From positions 33,970,170 to 34,034,169 of the forward strand of contig CM023533.1 of the NCBI GenBank assembly GCA_013350335.1: a stretch of 64,000 nucleotides of DNA, in the 5' to 3' direction. Origin of the DNA: Chimonanthus salicifolius (lineage: Eukaryota > Streptophyta > Magnoliopsida > Laurales > Calycanthaceae). This document shows, piece after piece, positions 21,901 to 33,608 of the stretch. Position 1 is the stretch's first letter. Each line of letters opens with the position of its first letter. The translations under genes were made by a program, and so were the position numbers. The notes beneath the pieces are model-generated. The model did no database searches. It worked only from the letters and a program-made list of their open reading frames with translations, and was not told the origin of the DNA.

Positions 21901-24900
21901 ACCTCATTTTTACAAACAGAAATGGGGTAAGTGTAGATATTCTCAGATCAGGCATTGAATGTTGGCCCAAAAGAAAAGGATTAGATGCCAAGAATAGCAA
22001 AGTTTCCTTCTAACTATAAAGCTAATAGAAGATCTCAGGGAAGAGTAACTACACTTACTCAAGTGAAGTAAGTCTTGTCAGACCATCAATAGGACACCAT
22101 TGAACACCAAATCTCTGCAAAATAAACAGAAGGAAAGATATTAACATATTTGTGTATGGATCAAATGAATAGGGTTTAGGGTTTGATGGTGATCAAATGA
22201 ATTCTTCATTCATTATCTGTAGTTAAGAACTGATTATATGATACATTATATGTTTAATGTATACCAAAGAAGACACTATTAAATCCACTAAAAACAATTA
22301 CTTGGTCATGAAACGGGATTTAAATGAGTAACAAAGATTAGATACCATACTGTTTCAGAAAAACCTAGTTCATGTAAATCCTCATCAAGTGCCACATCCT
22401 CCATATTGACCTCTGGACTTGCCTGATGACCATTTGCATAGAGCCACTGACCTTTCTCAATTTTTCGGCAATTAGGACACTGCATTATTCCCTTAGCATT
22501 GAATGCCTGAACCGATACAATCTGGAAAAAATTTGAAAAAAATAATAATAAAAAGGTTTCAAACACATGGTTCCAACAAATAATAAAAGATTACAAGCAC
22601 AAATTATACTTAAAAAAGACCAAAATCATCATCATCATAGTGGCATAGCTACTTCTCCATCAATATAAGGTCAGAAGAAAAACATCAAGATGTTAAAGAA
22701 AAATCCTAGGCATAAACACCAACCCGGTGAGAGCTAAATTGCTACAATTCTCAAATAAATGTACTCAAGATAAGGCAGTGTTGGAGGTCAGAAGATAAGA
22801 ATACCAGAAGAAAAAAATGTGACTGGCACTAGGTATATATGTGGTAGTCCAAGTGACATCTTAGCTATGCGTAGGCATGCACTTAGGCTCTAGAACTATT
22901 TTGCACCTCAGCTAACTCAAGGCGGGATTAACTTGATTGTTTCTCGAAAATTCTTCCATTACAATCCTATTATTTTAGCTTTTATGTTATAACATTTAGA
23001 TATTCTAGTTAATCTGAATTAGAATACCCTAATCAACTAAGTCCTTAAATTGTTTTGTAACTTTTTTTCCCTCTCATTACATTTTCTAGGATCTAGCTAC
23101 GAGAAAGAAAATTGGTAGTGGTCGTGAAGAATATGGTCCTTTATCTTCTCAAGTGGGATGTTACTTCTGCTGATTTTGCATCTTCTGATCATGTTGCTTC
23201 TATGTCTTGGTTATGGCACTGTCAAATGGATCATTCCACCAACAAATTCTTGAACTCTTTATTCCCTTTTTATAATGAGTACAATTATATGATTTTGTTC
23301 GTGGAAGTTGTAAAATTGGGAAACATTGTCATACTCCATTAAACCATCCAATGATATTTTTATTTATGGTTTATGTCCTTAATTCATTCAGATGTTCGGG
23401 TGTCTCTGTATCTACTTCCAATAGATTTAAAGACTTTGTCTCACTCATTCATGATTTTTCTCAAATTACCCGGATTTCTCTTATGAAATAAAAGATGAAG
23501 TATTCGCTTAATTTTGTAACTTCCATAATGGGTTCAAACTCGATTTCAAAAACCTGTAAAAATTCTACGAAGTGACAATGGTGGCATTTGTGTTTCAACA
23601 GCATCTTCAGGAACATGGCAATGAATTGCAAACATCAAGTTCTTATAATCCTCGACAAAATGGAGTTTCCGACCGGAAAATCGTCTTCTTCTAGACGTCA
23701 CTCGTACTTTTTTGCAAAAAATGTGTTTAAAAAAAAATTTAACTTCATTAATCAAGAAAGGAAAGAAAGGGGAGCAAGCACATAGTGCAAGCAACCCTGC
23801 AAAAAGCAAACAAGAAAAAACACCCCCTAAAATTACATCAAATTATTCACAATCTCCAAAGATAAAGAAACACCCTAACGAGCCAGCTTGCACAACCTTT
23901 GAATTTGCCAAGCAAGAGACCCAAGACACTAAATATCCATAAGACATCATGTAATGACGAATCCTATCAATCTTATCTACATAGAACCAAGGACAATGAG
24001 ACCCCCGCGGCCCAACTGACAACTATCTTAGAATCACCTTCTAAGATACTCTCAATTGCTCCTAACTCTTCCAATGCCAACACACCTCTCCACAAAGCAT
24101 ATAACTCCGCATCTAACACAGAACCATTATGAAGAGGACCCGCAAAAGATAGCACAGTGTCACCAAAACCATTCCGAATAATTCCTCTATAACCTGCTAA
24201 CCCAACCTCTAGCACACAACTCCCATCAAAATTAAGTTTAAGAAGACCCGCCACAGGAGGAGACCAATCCACTGACCTAACCGAAGTTGACTAAGGCAAG
24301 AAACAATCCACTGAATTCCAAGCTCAACAAATATCTGAGATAACAACTCCCTGAAAATTACTAGAACCCACCATCCACCAAGCCACTCTGCGCTTAATAA
24401 CTTCAACAAGATGCGTAACAGAGGACTCTCCCTTAAAAATTCTGGAATTTCAGTTCCAGCCAAACAGACCACACTATGCTCAAAACATTAGCCGCCCAAA
24501 GAGACATTCTAAAAGAACTATCATAAAAAATAACTTCTTCATTAAATAGATATAACCAAGACTTCGGCAAGCAAAAATCCAACCCTAATAGCTGAGAAAA
24601 ACAACACCAAATCTGATAAGCAAATCTACAATGCACCAACAGATGATTGACAGATCCTCATTAGCCAAACACAGGGGGCAGGCATTAACTATGATCATAC
24701 GACGCACTCGCAAGTTATCTATAGTCAGAATTTTATCCAAACCAGCCAACCAACCAAACACCTTTACCTTAAAAGGGGCAAAACAATGTATGTTCCCAAA
24801 CATTTTTAGCCTAATGTTGTGTTAACTGCTTGTTATTTGATTAATTGCATGCCCGCTAGAGTTTTACACAATAAATTTCCCATGGATATCATTTCTAAAT

Positions 24901-27900
24901 ATCATTCCATCATTCTAAGTATTTGGTTGTGTTTACTTTATCATAATTTCTCTCCATCTTATACTAAGCTATCTAATGTAGCCTAACTTCAAGAAACAAC
25001 ACAAGAAGGTTCGATCACAATAAAGGGTTCGGCACTTCGGCCAAAGGCTCCAAATTGTGAGGCTTTTGAGATTAGGTTCAATGACTCGAATCTGAAAAGG
25101 AAAATTAAAATTTTGCCTCTAGGAAATCGAAATGGACCACCCAACACTAATCTCAATTCAGCCCAATTTTATATGGGACCCCGAAAATCAACTAGAGGAA
25201 CCAATGAAATTTCACTCAACAAAGAAATAATCGCCTAGGTCAACAATTCAAAGCTAGAGGGTAAAGGAAATCAAAATGGACCACCCAACACTAATCTCAA
25301 TTCAGCCCAATTTTATGTGGGACCCCGAAAATCAACTAGAGGAACCAATGAAATTTCACTCAACAAACAAATGACCAAAGGTCCTAAATCTCACCTAGGT
25401 CAACAATTCACTACAGAATAAACTTTGACAAGGCTTCGTTTCAATTTAAATTCACACAAAATAATTATACCTTAATTAATTTTGAAATGCCAACATAGAA
25501 TCAAAAATTGCAAGCATGAATTAATTAAAGATAAAATTAAATTGTTGAAATTTAAATCAAAATAGAACTCACCAACACTTTGGAGAGACCAAGCACCTTT
25601 GCTCTATTCTTCAATCCCAAAATCGCGTGTTCATTGTATGGCCTAAGTCTCATTTTATAGTTGAGCTTTGGTGATAGAGAAAATAGAAAGAAAAAAAAAA
25701 AAAAACACTACACAAATGGAACATGCGCCCATGGTCCCTCCATAGGATCACACGACCTTGCCTCCTTATTCTCTAATTCTAAATCAAATTGGAACAGTTA
25801 AATGGCTACCATGTGGCATTATTACATCATGCAATAAAAAGAAAAATAAAATAAAAATCCTCAGAGATGTCGGCAATCCATGCTTGCATGAAATTATCCC
25901 AAGTTTTGGATCTAGAGAATTTCTAGTGAATTGTCATCCCTTCGTTCCCTTTTCTTCCATTTTAGTTGGTCACACAATTCTAGGATCTAAGGATTGGTCA
26001 ACCAAGCTTCCAAAGGAGAGAGGATTCTTTACTTGAGAGAATTTTGGGGAGATAAGATGACAAGGCAAGTGGCATGGCATGCCATGTGGGATTCCCGTCA
26101 CTTGTCGTTGTGACCAGCAAATGGACCACTTAATTGGGCTGAATTGGGCCAAGTTTGATGGAGTTGAAGGCTTGACCCAATACCCAAGCCCATGCGCCAT
26201 TAAATTGAGCATTTTAGGCCCAAATGGAAGTCATTTCATCCCATTATTGCACCACTAAAATCTCCTGTGATTTGACTGCAATTGCAACACTTTCTTCATC
26301 AATTTGATATGATGGCTCATCTTCAATTTCTCCCTCCTTCATTTGATTGGTGATCATGATGATGTCCACATCACAATCTGACAAATCCATCAAGTGTATG
26401 TTTCTTTGATATTCCTCCTCTCAAAAAGGGGTATAAATGTTTTGTTCTTGATTCTGGAAAATGTTTCAATGAATGTCCAGTTCAAACATATTTCATACTT
26501 CTCCAAAAAGGGTTCTTCTAGTTCTTCTAAGCTCATTCTTCCAGCTGTTACAAATGATGATGTTCCCTCTGCTTTTACTCCTGCAGCTGATAAACCTCTT
26601 ATTGTTCATCAAAGGCAACATTCTAGGGGTTTTACTCTTCCTTCTACCACAATGACATCTTCTCTGAAACTTGATCCACTTTCCAATGATCTTTAAGGTA
26701 CCTATTGCCCTTCAAAAGAGTAAAAGGTTTGTACTGATCATCCCATCAATCATTTTGTCTCATATTGTGCTATTTCACCATCCTATCATACCTTTCTTGC
26801 CTCACTAGAAATAGTTTCTATACATACCTAAGAGGGTTGATGTAGCTCTACATCATCCATCTTGGAAGGCTACTAGAAAGATGAATTAGCTACTCGAGGA
26901 AAGAATCAAACCTAGGAGATGGTGCATCTTCCACAGGGCAAACAAACTATTTGTTGTAACTGGGTCTTTTCCTTGAAGCATAATCCAAATGGTAATATTG
27001 TGAGGCATAAGGCTCGATTAGTTGCCAAGGGTTTTACTCAAACTTATAGAGTGGATTATCTAGAGACTTTTGCTCCTGTTGCCAAGATGGCATCAATCTG
27101 ATATCTCCTCTCTATTGTTGCAACCTTCAATTGGCATCTTCATCAACTTGATGTCAAGAATGCTTTTATGCACGGTGACTTACATGAGGAAGTTTATATG
27201 CCTCCCCCCCCTCCTGGATTCATTTTTTCTGGACAACCTGACAAAGTAAGTCATCGTAAGAAGGCTATTTATGGTCTTAAAACAATCACAAGCATGGTTT
27301 AAGAAATTTAGCTCGGCCTTAATTGAGTATGTGATGCAGGACAAGGTGGACAAGGTATAGGTTGACCCTAAAATACCTAAATTTAGATATGAAAAGATAA
27401 ATAATGCAATCTATGATCTAATATGGCTGAAATTAATTAACCAATTAATAACGACAACAAAAAAAAAAAGGAGCAGAACAGCAGTAAAAAGGGTTAAGAA
27501 AAGGGCTGGATTTGAGGGACAGCAGCTAGGAGGAAGGGAAGACAGGTTTTGGATGGGCTATATGGGTAGAAAGAGGGATGTAACAGCAGTTATATGGCTA
27601 CTGAAAGAGGTGACAACAGTTGGGACAGGTCTGGGACTGATTGGGGGCTGAACTGGGACAGATTTTGGGACAGATCTGGGAAAGATTTTGGAACAGATCT
27701 GGGAAAGATTTTGGGATAGATCTGGGACTGATTTAGGACAGGATTTGAGGCTGTTTCTGAGATAGATTTGAGACAGTTTTGGGGCTGTTTCTAGGACAGC
27801 AATCAAGGAGAAGAAAAGGAAAAGAGAGAGTAGATGAGAGAAAGGGAAGAAGAAGATAGAGAAGTACCTGAAGATGGAAGGATGCTAGCCTCACGCCAAA

Positions 27901-30900
27901 GGAATTGCTCCTAAATATTTTCGTCGTACAAACAGCGGAAGAAAACTTCTATTCATTCAACATTAAGTGTTCATCCCGTATGGAGGGGTTATATCATATG
28001 ACTTAAAAACATGAATAAGACCAAAATACCCTCAAATAAACAAATACCAAACTACTCCCAATAATTAGAAAGCCCTAATTACATATAAAATCACTAAATT
28101 TCCCTAAACGAAACCAACTATTGGACTAAACAAATAAATGAAAGAAATATACAATCATGAAAAACAGGAAATCCTAAATCTAAATATGGAAACTTGCTAA
28201 TATGGAAACTCGTGTGATGCTCCGCATCAGTATGGCTTGTTAGGTATCAATATAATCATTCTTTATTTGTTCATAAGCAATAGTCCAACATTACAATATT
28301 GATTGCGTAAGTGGATGGCATTGTCCTTACCGGCAATGGTGACGATTATATTGCTACAATTAAGACTCATCTAAACATTGTATTTGACATCAAGGACTTA
28401 GGATCTCTTAGCTACTTTTCTTTGCATTGAGATAACTAAATCCTCCAAACTTTTTGTTTGTCTCGGAGAAATATATGCTCTTATCTCCTTCGAGAGGTTG
28501 GATATCTTGGTTGCAAGCCTATTGATACTCTATTTAAAAATTCCAAGCTCCATGCGTCTAATGGCACTTCATTTCCTAATTCCAATTATTATCAAAAGAT
28601 GGTTGGGAAACTGATATATCCCATGCTTACAAAACGCGATATTTCTCATGTTGTTGGGGTCATGCCCCTAGAGATACTCATCTCTAGGTTGTCTTCCACA
28701 TTCTTCAATATCTCAAAGGAAGTCCAGAGGATGATATTTTTTATTCTTTTCATGGCCATTTGCATCTATATGGATACTTTAAGGCAAAGCTTTCAAAATG
28801 ATCTTCGATCTACATTTAGCTACAATATCTTCTTGAGGAGTAATCCGATCTTCTGGCGAAGTAAAAAGCAAAATGTCATTTCATGATTAAGTGCCAAAGC
28901 TAAGTATCGCAATATTCGCTAACACTACCTATGAACTACTCTAGCTTAAACAACTTCTTCTTAAGCTTGGTTTTTCACATCTTGATCCCATGATCATGTA
29001 TTGTGATAATCAAACAGCTATCCCCATTGCCTCTAACCCAATCTTTCACAAGTGCACAAAACATATTGAGGATGATTGTCACTTTATATAGGATCGTGGC
29101 TCTTTGAAAAACAATAGCTACTCCTTATCTCAAATCCAAAGATCAATTAGTTGATATGCATACCAACGTAGTTACCAAGATACAACGTTACGAGTCTCTT
29201 ACCAAGCTGATCTTGATTAATATCTTTGCACCAGCTTGAGGAGGAGTATTAAAAAATGTGTAAATAATTTTATAGTATCATGCACCATTGTATGATTGAG
29301 AGTTGACCTTCTTAAATTGTTTTGTTTCCTTTTTTATTGCATAGCAACCTCTATTTAAGAGGTGGTTTTGTCTTTTTTAAACCATCTTAGTGAAATACAA
29401 AATTCTCAATTTCACTCCTCAATTTCTTCTTCTTTACAAATATTATAAAGATCTTTGAGGACTTGATCCATAAACACTATAGGCAAGAGTCATAAGACTT
29501 TTTGTCACCTGGTGTGAAGAGTTTATCACTATGAACATAGGCCAAAGACGACTTGATTTCACTTGCTAGAAACAATGGTTATTGAAAGCCTAAATCCTTG
29601 AACCAAAGTTAAATGAAGTGTTAGTGGACTCAAACAATCAAACAAGACCATTGAACAAAGTATAAATGAGACTAGAAGTCCCAAATTACACTATGAAGAA
29701 TGATATGTGGATGGAAGTAGAACCTCCTAACTGTATCAAACCGTCAAGTTCAACGTGAAAGAGACTAAAAAACTTTAACCACACTGCTTTTTTTTTTTTT
29801 TAAGATAACTTCATTATATGAAAAGAGGATACAAGAACAAAACAGATTAAACTTTGTTGGAGGAAAAGAATTATGATGTTTTTTAACTGCTTGCAAAAGA
29901 GTTCCTCCAAAAGGTCACCCTTCCCACCCCAAGAGGAGTATTTATAGTTTGAAAGTACAGAGGGCTACACATGAATGTGTGAGTGCAGCCATGTAAAGTG
30001 TAGCCCCATTTAATGCAGCAATGTGTGGTACAACCCTGCAAGGAACAACCCCATAGAGTGTATCCCCATCAAGTGCAACCCAGTGGAATGTAGCCCTCTT
30101 GGGTGCAGCCCCATTAAGAGCTACTCCTAATGGTCCATGCAACAATCTTGGACTTATATTAAGATCTGGAGCCAATATTGAAGGTGGTGCAAATATAGTC
30201 AAACATTAGGCCTGCATCAAATATAGTCATGACATAGGCAGCAGTTTGTAGTATTTCGATCATATCCACTTTGCTTTATAGTCTAGTTGATGGTGCTTGA
30301 CTCACAATAACTTGTCCATCAGAAGTAGTCCTAGCTCTCCATCTTTACATCCACATATTGAACAAATAATCTACAAGTTGTACAAGGAAGGTACTCTAAG
30401 GATCTTGCAAGTGGTAGCTGAATTGCGATTAGAGGATCATAATGGATCAACTTCATATCTTCAAATCCACATAACGGATTGACATTCTTTCCTTATTTGT
30501 CATTGTTCATTTCTCAAATCATACTGGCACAATTCATGGGCTTCCTTTTAACCTCTTGGACTGTGTAAAGTCCAAATTGGTATGGTCCTTTATGGATCAC
30601 ACATTAGATCTTCATGTGATCAATTTGTATAAAATACATGGTAACATGATTGGATTATATAAAGTTCATAAAACCAAGACCTTTGCTAGAACTTTTTACA
30701 CGTTCTTTGGATTCATTATATAAAGGCCAAACAAGACTTGTAGAAATCTGGATGATATAGGTTACGCCATTTGACCCACTTAGAGAGAGAGAGAGAGAGA
30801 GAGAGAGCGGGAGATAGAGGGAGAGGAAGAAGATGATCAAATACTCCATAGAAATCAACTCTGAATATCAAACAAAGGAATGATCCAACTAAAAATAATA

Positions 30901-33394
30901 ATAAGTATCTTCTTTCCTGAGAAGGAATTCAACAAACTAAGTCCATGGCCACTACATTGTCAGGTACCCAAGATTTAAAACACAGCCATTGTTGAGCTTG
31001 CAATTATGCAATGAATTCAATAGTGACCATTACCATTCTTTAATGGCAACCATTCACAACCCGAAAATCATGAAAATTAATTTTATCCACAATCAGATCA
31101 TATTAGGGTTTTCTCTACATCTGAAATACCCTAGAACCTTTAAGATTTCCATTATCAAGTCTCCTGAGCAAGTTATGAACCTTTCAACTGAGGGTGACAG
31201 TACAAACCAATGTAATAATGCCTACCAATGTATCAAACAGTTTCAGACCTTGCTATTGCATGGTCCAAAAAAGCTTCAACACAAACAAGCCAATGGCATT
31301 TTTGTTATTAAAGGAAATGGAAACAGAGCCAATTGCCTAAAGAGGATTTCCACAACTTCTAACCATAGTTCATAAACTCGCTAGACTTGACCCAGCACAG
31401 TACCATGCTGACTCAAGAGAAAAGAAGGAGAAACCTTGTCCGATCAATGTCTAAGTTAACTCCAATATCAAGCCTTCCAACTATGATTTGACAAGAGATG
31501 CCATCCTCTACAATATAGTGTATTTATACTACTTGGAACAAATTCAGGGATAAAATTAAACTCCACATTGATCCAATTTCTGTCACACTCCACTATTTCT
31601 TATAACATTCAGTTCTATAAATTTACCCACAGCTTTCTATAATGTGAATCAAGCACCTGTTTCTAGCCCAATTCCTCCGATTAAATGCAGTAAATTTTAA
31701 AAGTTAAAACAGTCATATTCAAATCTCAGGTACCCAATCCATGCAAGACTTTCATCTCATCACCAAACAGATCCTTAAGGTTTATGTACATCTATGATAT
31801 CCAAAAATAATTAAGAAAGAAGGTTTTTTTTTTTTTTTGAGACCAAGGTGTCCAGGGACTGGGAAAGAAGGTTTTTATTATCAAACTTCTATGATTTTTC
31901 CATCCTTGAATTTTTCAAATCAAAGGACATGATTCAGACCAATGTAATGCAACAGTTCTGGCCCCAACTATTGCGTGGTTCAAAATATCATTAGTACAAA
32001 CAAAGCAATGTACTGGTATCTTTGTGATTAAAAATCAAATGCTGATGAAACAATAGCCTTAAGAATATCTTTACAACTTCCAACAAGGTTAAAAACTCAC
32101 CTGGGTCAACAGACTAAGTCCACTCAACACAACTCAAAAGACTCAGCTGGGTCTTGCCCGATCAGACTCAGTCAAAAACTAAAATAGATCAATGTCTGAG
32201 ACAAGCCCAAGTTTTGTACTTTAAGACTATGATTCTAACAATGAGAGAGGAGGAGGAGCATTCTTTCAGAACAAGAGCATCTTCTCTCCACAACCTTCTG
32301 CCTTTCTACCGCTTAGAACAAAATTGAGGGGCAAAATCTAAACTCCAAAGCAATCCAATTTTCATCAAATTCATTATTTCTAACAAAACTCTCTTCCATA
32401 AAACACTAATGTGCACATCCCAATTCTCAAGTACCTAATTGGCGTATGCATCGTGTTGCCATTGCCTCCTAGTACAAAAAAAATCAACGGCATCCTTATC
32501 AAAAGAAGAAAATGGACATAGTGCCCATTGCCTCAAGATGATTTTTCCAACTTCAATCATTAGTTGAAAAACTCATCATACTTGAACACCGTCAACTTGA
32601 CATGACTACAGAGACTTGGTCAAGTCTTGCCCACACTGTTGCTTGGTTCAAAAATATGAGGACCACAATACGGACCAACATCAGTGTATATACGTTCTTC
32701 CTAAACAGTTTCAGCCCTCTCCATTGCACAGCCAGAAATGTTTCCGTCAAACAAGCAAATGGCGTCTTTGCTATTTAGAAAAGTAACAAAAGAAAAAATG
32801 GAGATTTACCCAATAGGCACAGGGTGTACCCAACTTCCATCCATGGTTCAGAAACGCACTTTATTCATCATGGACCCAGTCGACAAAGAAACACTGCAGT
32901 CCAGGCCAGACTAAGCCCAAAACCTTTTAAAGAATTTTAAAATAAAAACTTCTTTATTTGATCAGTGTGTATGAATCGGTCCGAGTTTCAAATCTTCCCG
33001 AGCATGATTGCAACAAGAGGATCCTCTGTAAACTCAACAAAATTCATTTCTTTGAACTGCAGAGTTATCCACTTTGCTCATAATTCCATTATTCATAACA
33101 AAATTCAGCTTCGTGAAAACCATTGCTTCTAACACAGTCTCATAACGTACCCTGTACCCATTTACGCAAACCCATAAAAATTCAACGAAGAAACGAACTC
33201 CCCAAGCAAAACAAAAGACGGAAAGATGAAAAGGGCATTGGATTCCACTTACCCAGATGAAACTGGTGGCCGCATTGCAGCTTAGCAGTAGAGCGCTCCC
33301 CGTTGTCCTTCACCAGCTCGAGGCAAATGGAGCAAGAAACGGTCACCCTCTTCCCGTAGACTCCTCCAGGCTCTTCCTTCTTTCCCGAACCCAT
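14371..33394 (-). CDS. RFI2: RING-finger E3 ubiquitin ligase, RFI2-like, six exons
   Basis: Minus-strand exons: 33253-33394, 22351-22521, 22059-22114, 18033-18058 (26-nt micro-exon), 17560-17947 and 14371-14905; about 438 aa. Exon 1 starts [10 protein letters not shown] and holds [12 protein letters not shown] and LQCGHQFHL. Exon 2 supplies the remaining RING cysteines (DC, then [18 protein letters not shown]), completing a C3H2C3 RING. Exon 3 gives [18 protein letters not shown], exon 4 EEGESTAAA, exon 5 [15 protein letters not shown] with [10 protein letters not shown] and ALWPTR-like Ser/Pro-rich text ending SLGHG, and exon 6 a Ser/Gln-rich tail ending RMHPFI. This order follows Arabidopsis RFI2, a nuclear ligase in red/far-red signalling and flowering. 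All introns are GT-AG and in phase. Exon 2 has one extra base at the GG of 22506-22507, which throws the RING out of frame after GS. This is pseudogenisation or an assembly error. An ATG 13 codons upstream (33433) is an alternative start. Confidence 0.87.
15430..15496. repeat. (TC)n microsatellite in RFI2-like intron 5
   Basis: An uninterrupted CT/TC dinucleotide run of about 33 units. The RERERE-type open frame across it is an artefact. Confidence 0.95.
15842..15901. repeat. Second (TC)n microsatellite, same intron
   Basis: CT/TC run of about 28 units with one early interruption, on the same strand as, and about 345 bp from, the first run. Confidence 0.95.
15902..17559. other. Rest of RFI2-like intron 5, no gene seen
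   Basis: AT-rich intron sequence. Short open frames at 16952-17319 have no recognisable features and no splice support. Confidence 0.6.
18721..18913 (-). pseudogene. Copia retrotransposon gag fragment
   Basis: The minus strand from ATG 18913 reads [18 protein letters not shown], then after a stop [20 protein letters not shown] and [16 protein letters not shown]. This matches the N-terminus of plant Ty1-copia gag (UBN2-type), including the LNETNYFxWS motif. An in-frame TAG replaces the usual Trp after SP. Just upstream on the minus strand, CTATATCAGGTTCTG (near 18945-18959) looks like a worn initiator-tRNA primer site. It lies in intron 3 of the RFI2-like gene. Confidence 0.75.
18955..21187. 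mobile_element. Retroelement-derived non-coding DNA, poorly resolved
   Basis: About 2.2 kb with the look of LTR and leader sequence. It includes a TATA-like ACTATATAAAAGACC at about 20018, long pyrimidine tracts, and a leader (20260-20830) with repeated GTTGCCGCCCCA and GTTGTCCCA words and CCTAACCC-like words. No intact protein frame is present. The limits and the number of elements are not resolved, and the open frames over it are low-complexity. Confidence 0.4.
21188..21487 (-). mobile_element. LTR with adjacent primer-binding site, minus orientation
   Basis: On the minus strand TGGTATCAGCTAG (complement of about 21191-21203) resembles the tRNA-iMet primer-binding site of plant Copia elements. 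It directly follows a segment beginning TGTTGTGGAACCC (about 21488) and ending in CTACA, as an LTR should. The length would be about 285 bp. No partner LTR or target duplication was identified. Confidence 0.45.
23722..24786 (-). mobile_element. 5'-truncated LINE inserted in the Copia integrase
   Basis: The minus strand encodes a zf-RVT-like region ([17 protein letters not shown], then [22 protein letters not shown]) and, with frameshifts, a C-terminal RNase H domain ([36 protein letters not shown]). These are the end of plant L1-type ORF2. The Copia integrase reads LQKMC on its left and [13 protein letters not shown] on its right, so the LINE sits inside it. AATGTGTT on the left and AATGTATGTT on the right look like a worn target duplication. 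Confidence 0.8.
24985..26370. mobile_element. Unidentified 1.4-kb insertion in the Copia pol region
   Basis: The Copia reading breaks after YTKLSNV (about 24980) and resumes at IKCMFL (about 26387). The DNA between has no retroelement protein homology that I can see, so it is an insertion. It contains a 144-bp tandem duplication and a 16-bp A tract (about 25690). The termini and target duplication were not resolved. Confidence 0.5.
25122..25395. repeat. Tandem duplication, about 144-bp period
   Basis: The segment starting AAATGGACCACCCAACAC at 25130 and continuing through GGGACCCCGAAAATCAACTA recurs at about 25274 with only a few differences over roughly 107 bp, followed in both copies by CACCTAGGTCAACAATTCA-like text. 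Confidence 0.85.
27332..28229. mobile_element. Solo LTR (898 bp) with perfect 5-bp target duplication
   Basis: The element begins TGATGCAGGAC and ends GCTCCGCATCA, giving TG...CA ends and a 6-bp terminal inverted repeat TGATGC/GCATCA. GTATG flanks both sides (27327-27331 and 28230-28234). The Copia reverse-transcriptase reading continues across it (LIEY before, [13 protein letters not shown] after), which proves the insertion. The interior has no coding region. It contains diverged repeats of GGGACAGATCTGGGAAAGAT (about 27640-27790). The terminal form reads best as an LTR in minus orientation. Confidence 0.85.
29985..30135. repeat. Degenerate minisatellite (TGTAGCCCCATT-type units)
   Basis: Units of about 20-25 bp such as TGTAGCCCCATTTAATGCAG, CAACCCCATAGAGTGTA and TGCAGCCCCATTAAGAG follow each other. 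The ALNGA-rich open frame on the minus strand is a by-product. It lies just downstream of the Copia remnant in RFI2-like intron 1. Confidence 0.65.
30782..30808. repeat. Short (GA)n microsatellite
   Basis: GA dinucleotide run of about 13 units followed by an interrupted purine tract. Confidence 0.9.
31200..33150. repeat. Four diverged tandem copies of an intron segment
   Basis: Related segments start near 31200, 31935, 32454 and 32677. Shared landmarks in order are ACCAA(T/C)(G/A)T, ATTGC(A/G)(T/C)GGTC, ACAAACAAGCCAATGGCAT-like text, CAATAGCC/AATTGCC, CAACTTC(T/C)A and TTCA(T/G)AAACTC. At least two copies are followed by AAACTCCA..TTGATCCAATTT-like text. Similarity is roughly 60-75% by eye. 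The block ends about 100 bp before exon 1 of the RFI2-like gene. Confidence 0.6.
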
Positions 33395-33507
33395 CCCAGG
33401 AAAATCACCGAAACGGGAGAAAAGCCTTCCCAACCACGAAACCGTAGAGCTGGAAGCGATTCTCTAATTAAAGGGCAAAAAACGAGGGAAAGAGGATTTT
33501 GGTTTTC

Positions 33508-33608
33508 TTTTTATATTTTTTCAGACCCGTCATTGCGGACTTTTATTGTCAGAATATTTATTGCGCCAGGACACGTACAGTGTATCCTGAGTCGTACGTC
33601 CACACGTG
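33508..33608 (-). promoter_or_regulatory. Putative core promoter and G-box of the RFI2-like gene
   Basis: On the minus strand TATAAAAA (complement of 33508-33515) lies about 115 nt upstream of the ATG. A palindromic G-box CACGTG (33603-33608, within CACACGTGGC) lies about 210 nt upstream. G-boxes bind bZIP/bHLH factors such as HY5 and PIFs, which would suit a light-signalling gene. Function is inferred from motif and position only. Confidence 0.4.

Larger units (their letters stand above)
23100..29470 (+). mobile_element. Decayed Ty1-copia element interrupted by three insertions
   Basis: Plus-strand pieces in the proper order: GAG-pre-integrase ([20 protein letters not shown], about 23205-23270), broken integrase core (23350-23720), its continuation ([20 protein letters not shown], 24820-24880), the tail [12 protein letters not shown] text (about 26400), reverse transcriptase ([40 protein letters not shown]; 26919-27326), RT continuation ([20 protein letters not shown], about 28340; [15 protein letters not shown]), RNase H end ([12 protein letters not shown], about 29050), a purine-rich GAGGAGGAGTATT tract (29238-29250) and 3' LTR-like DNA to about 29470. 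It has many stops and frameshifts. The breaks are a LINE (23722-24786), an unidentified insertion (about 24985-26370) and a solo LTR (27332-28229). It lies in RFI2-like intron 1, in the opposite orientation to the gene. Confidence 0.85.

Noticed and set aside
27558..27806. Minus-strand frame rich in SQIC/PKSVP repeats
   Set aside because: Lies inside the solo LTR and reflects its GGGACAGATCTGGG-type internal repeats.
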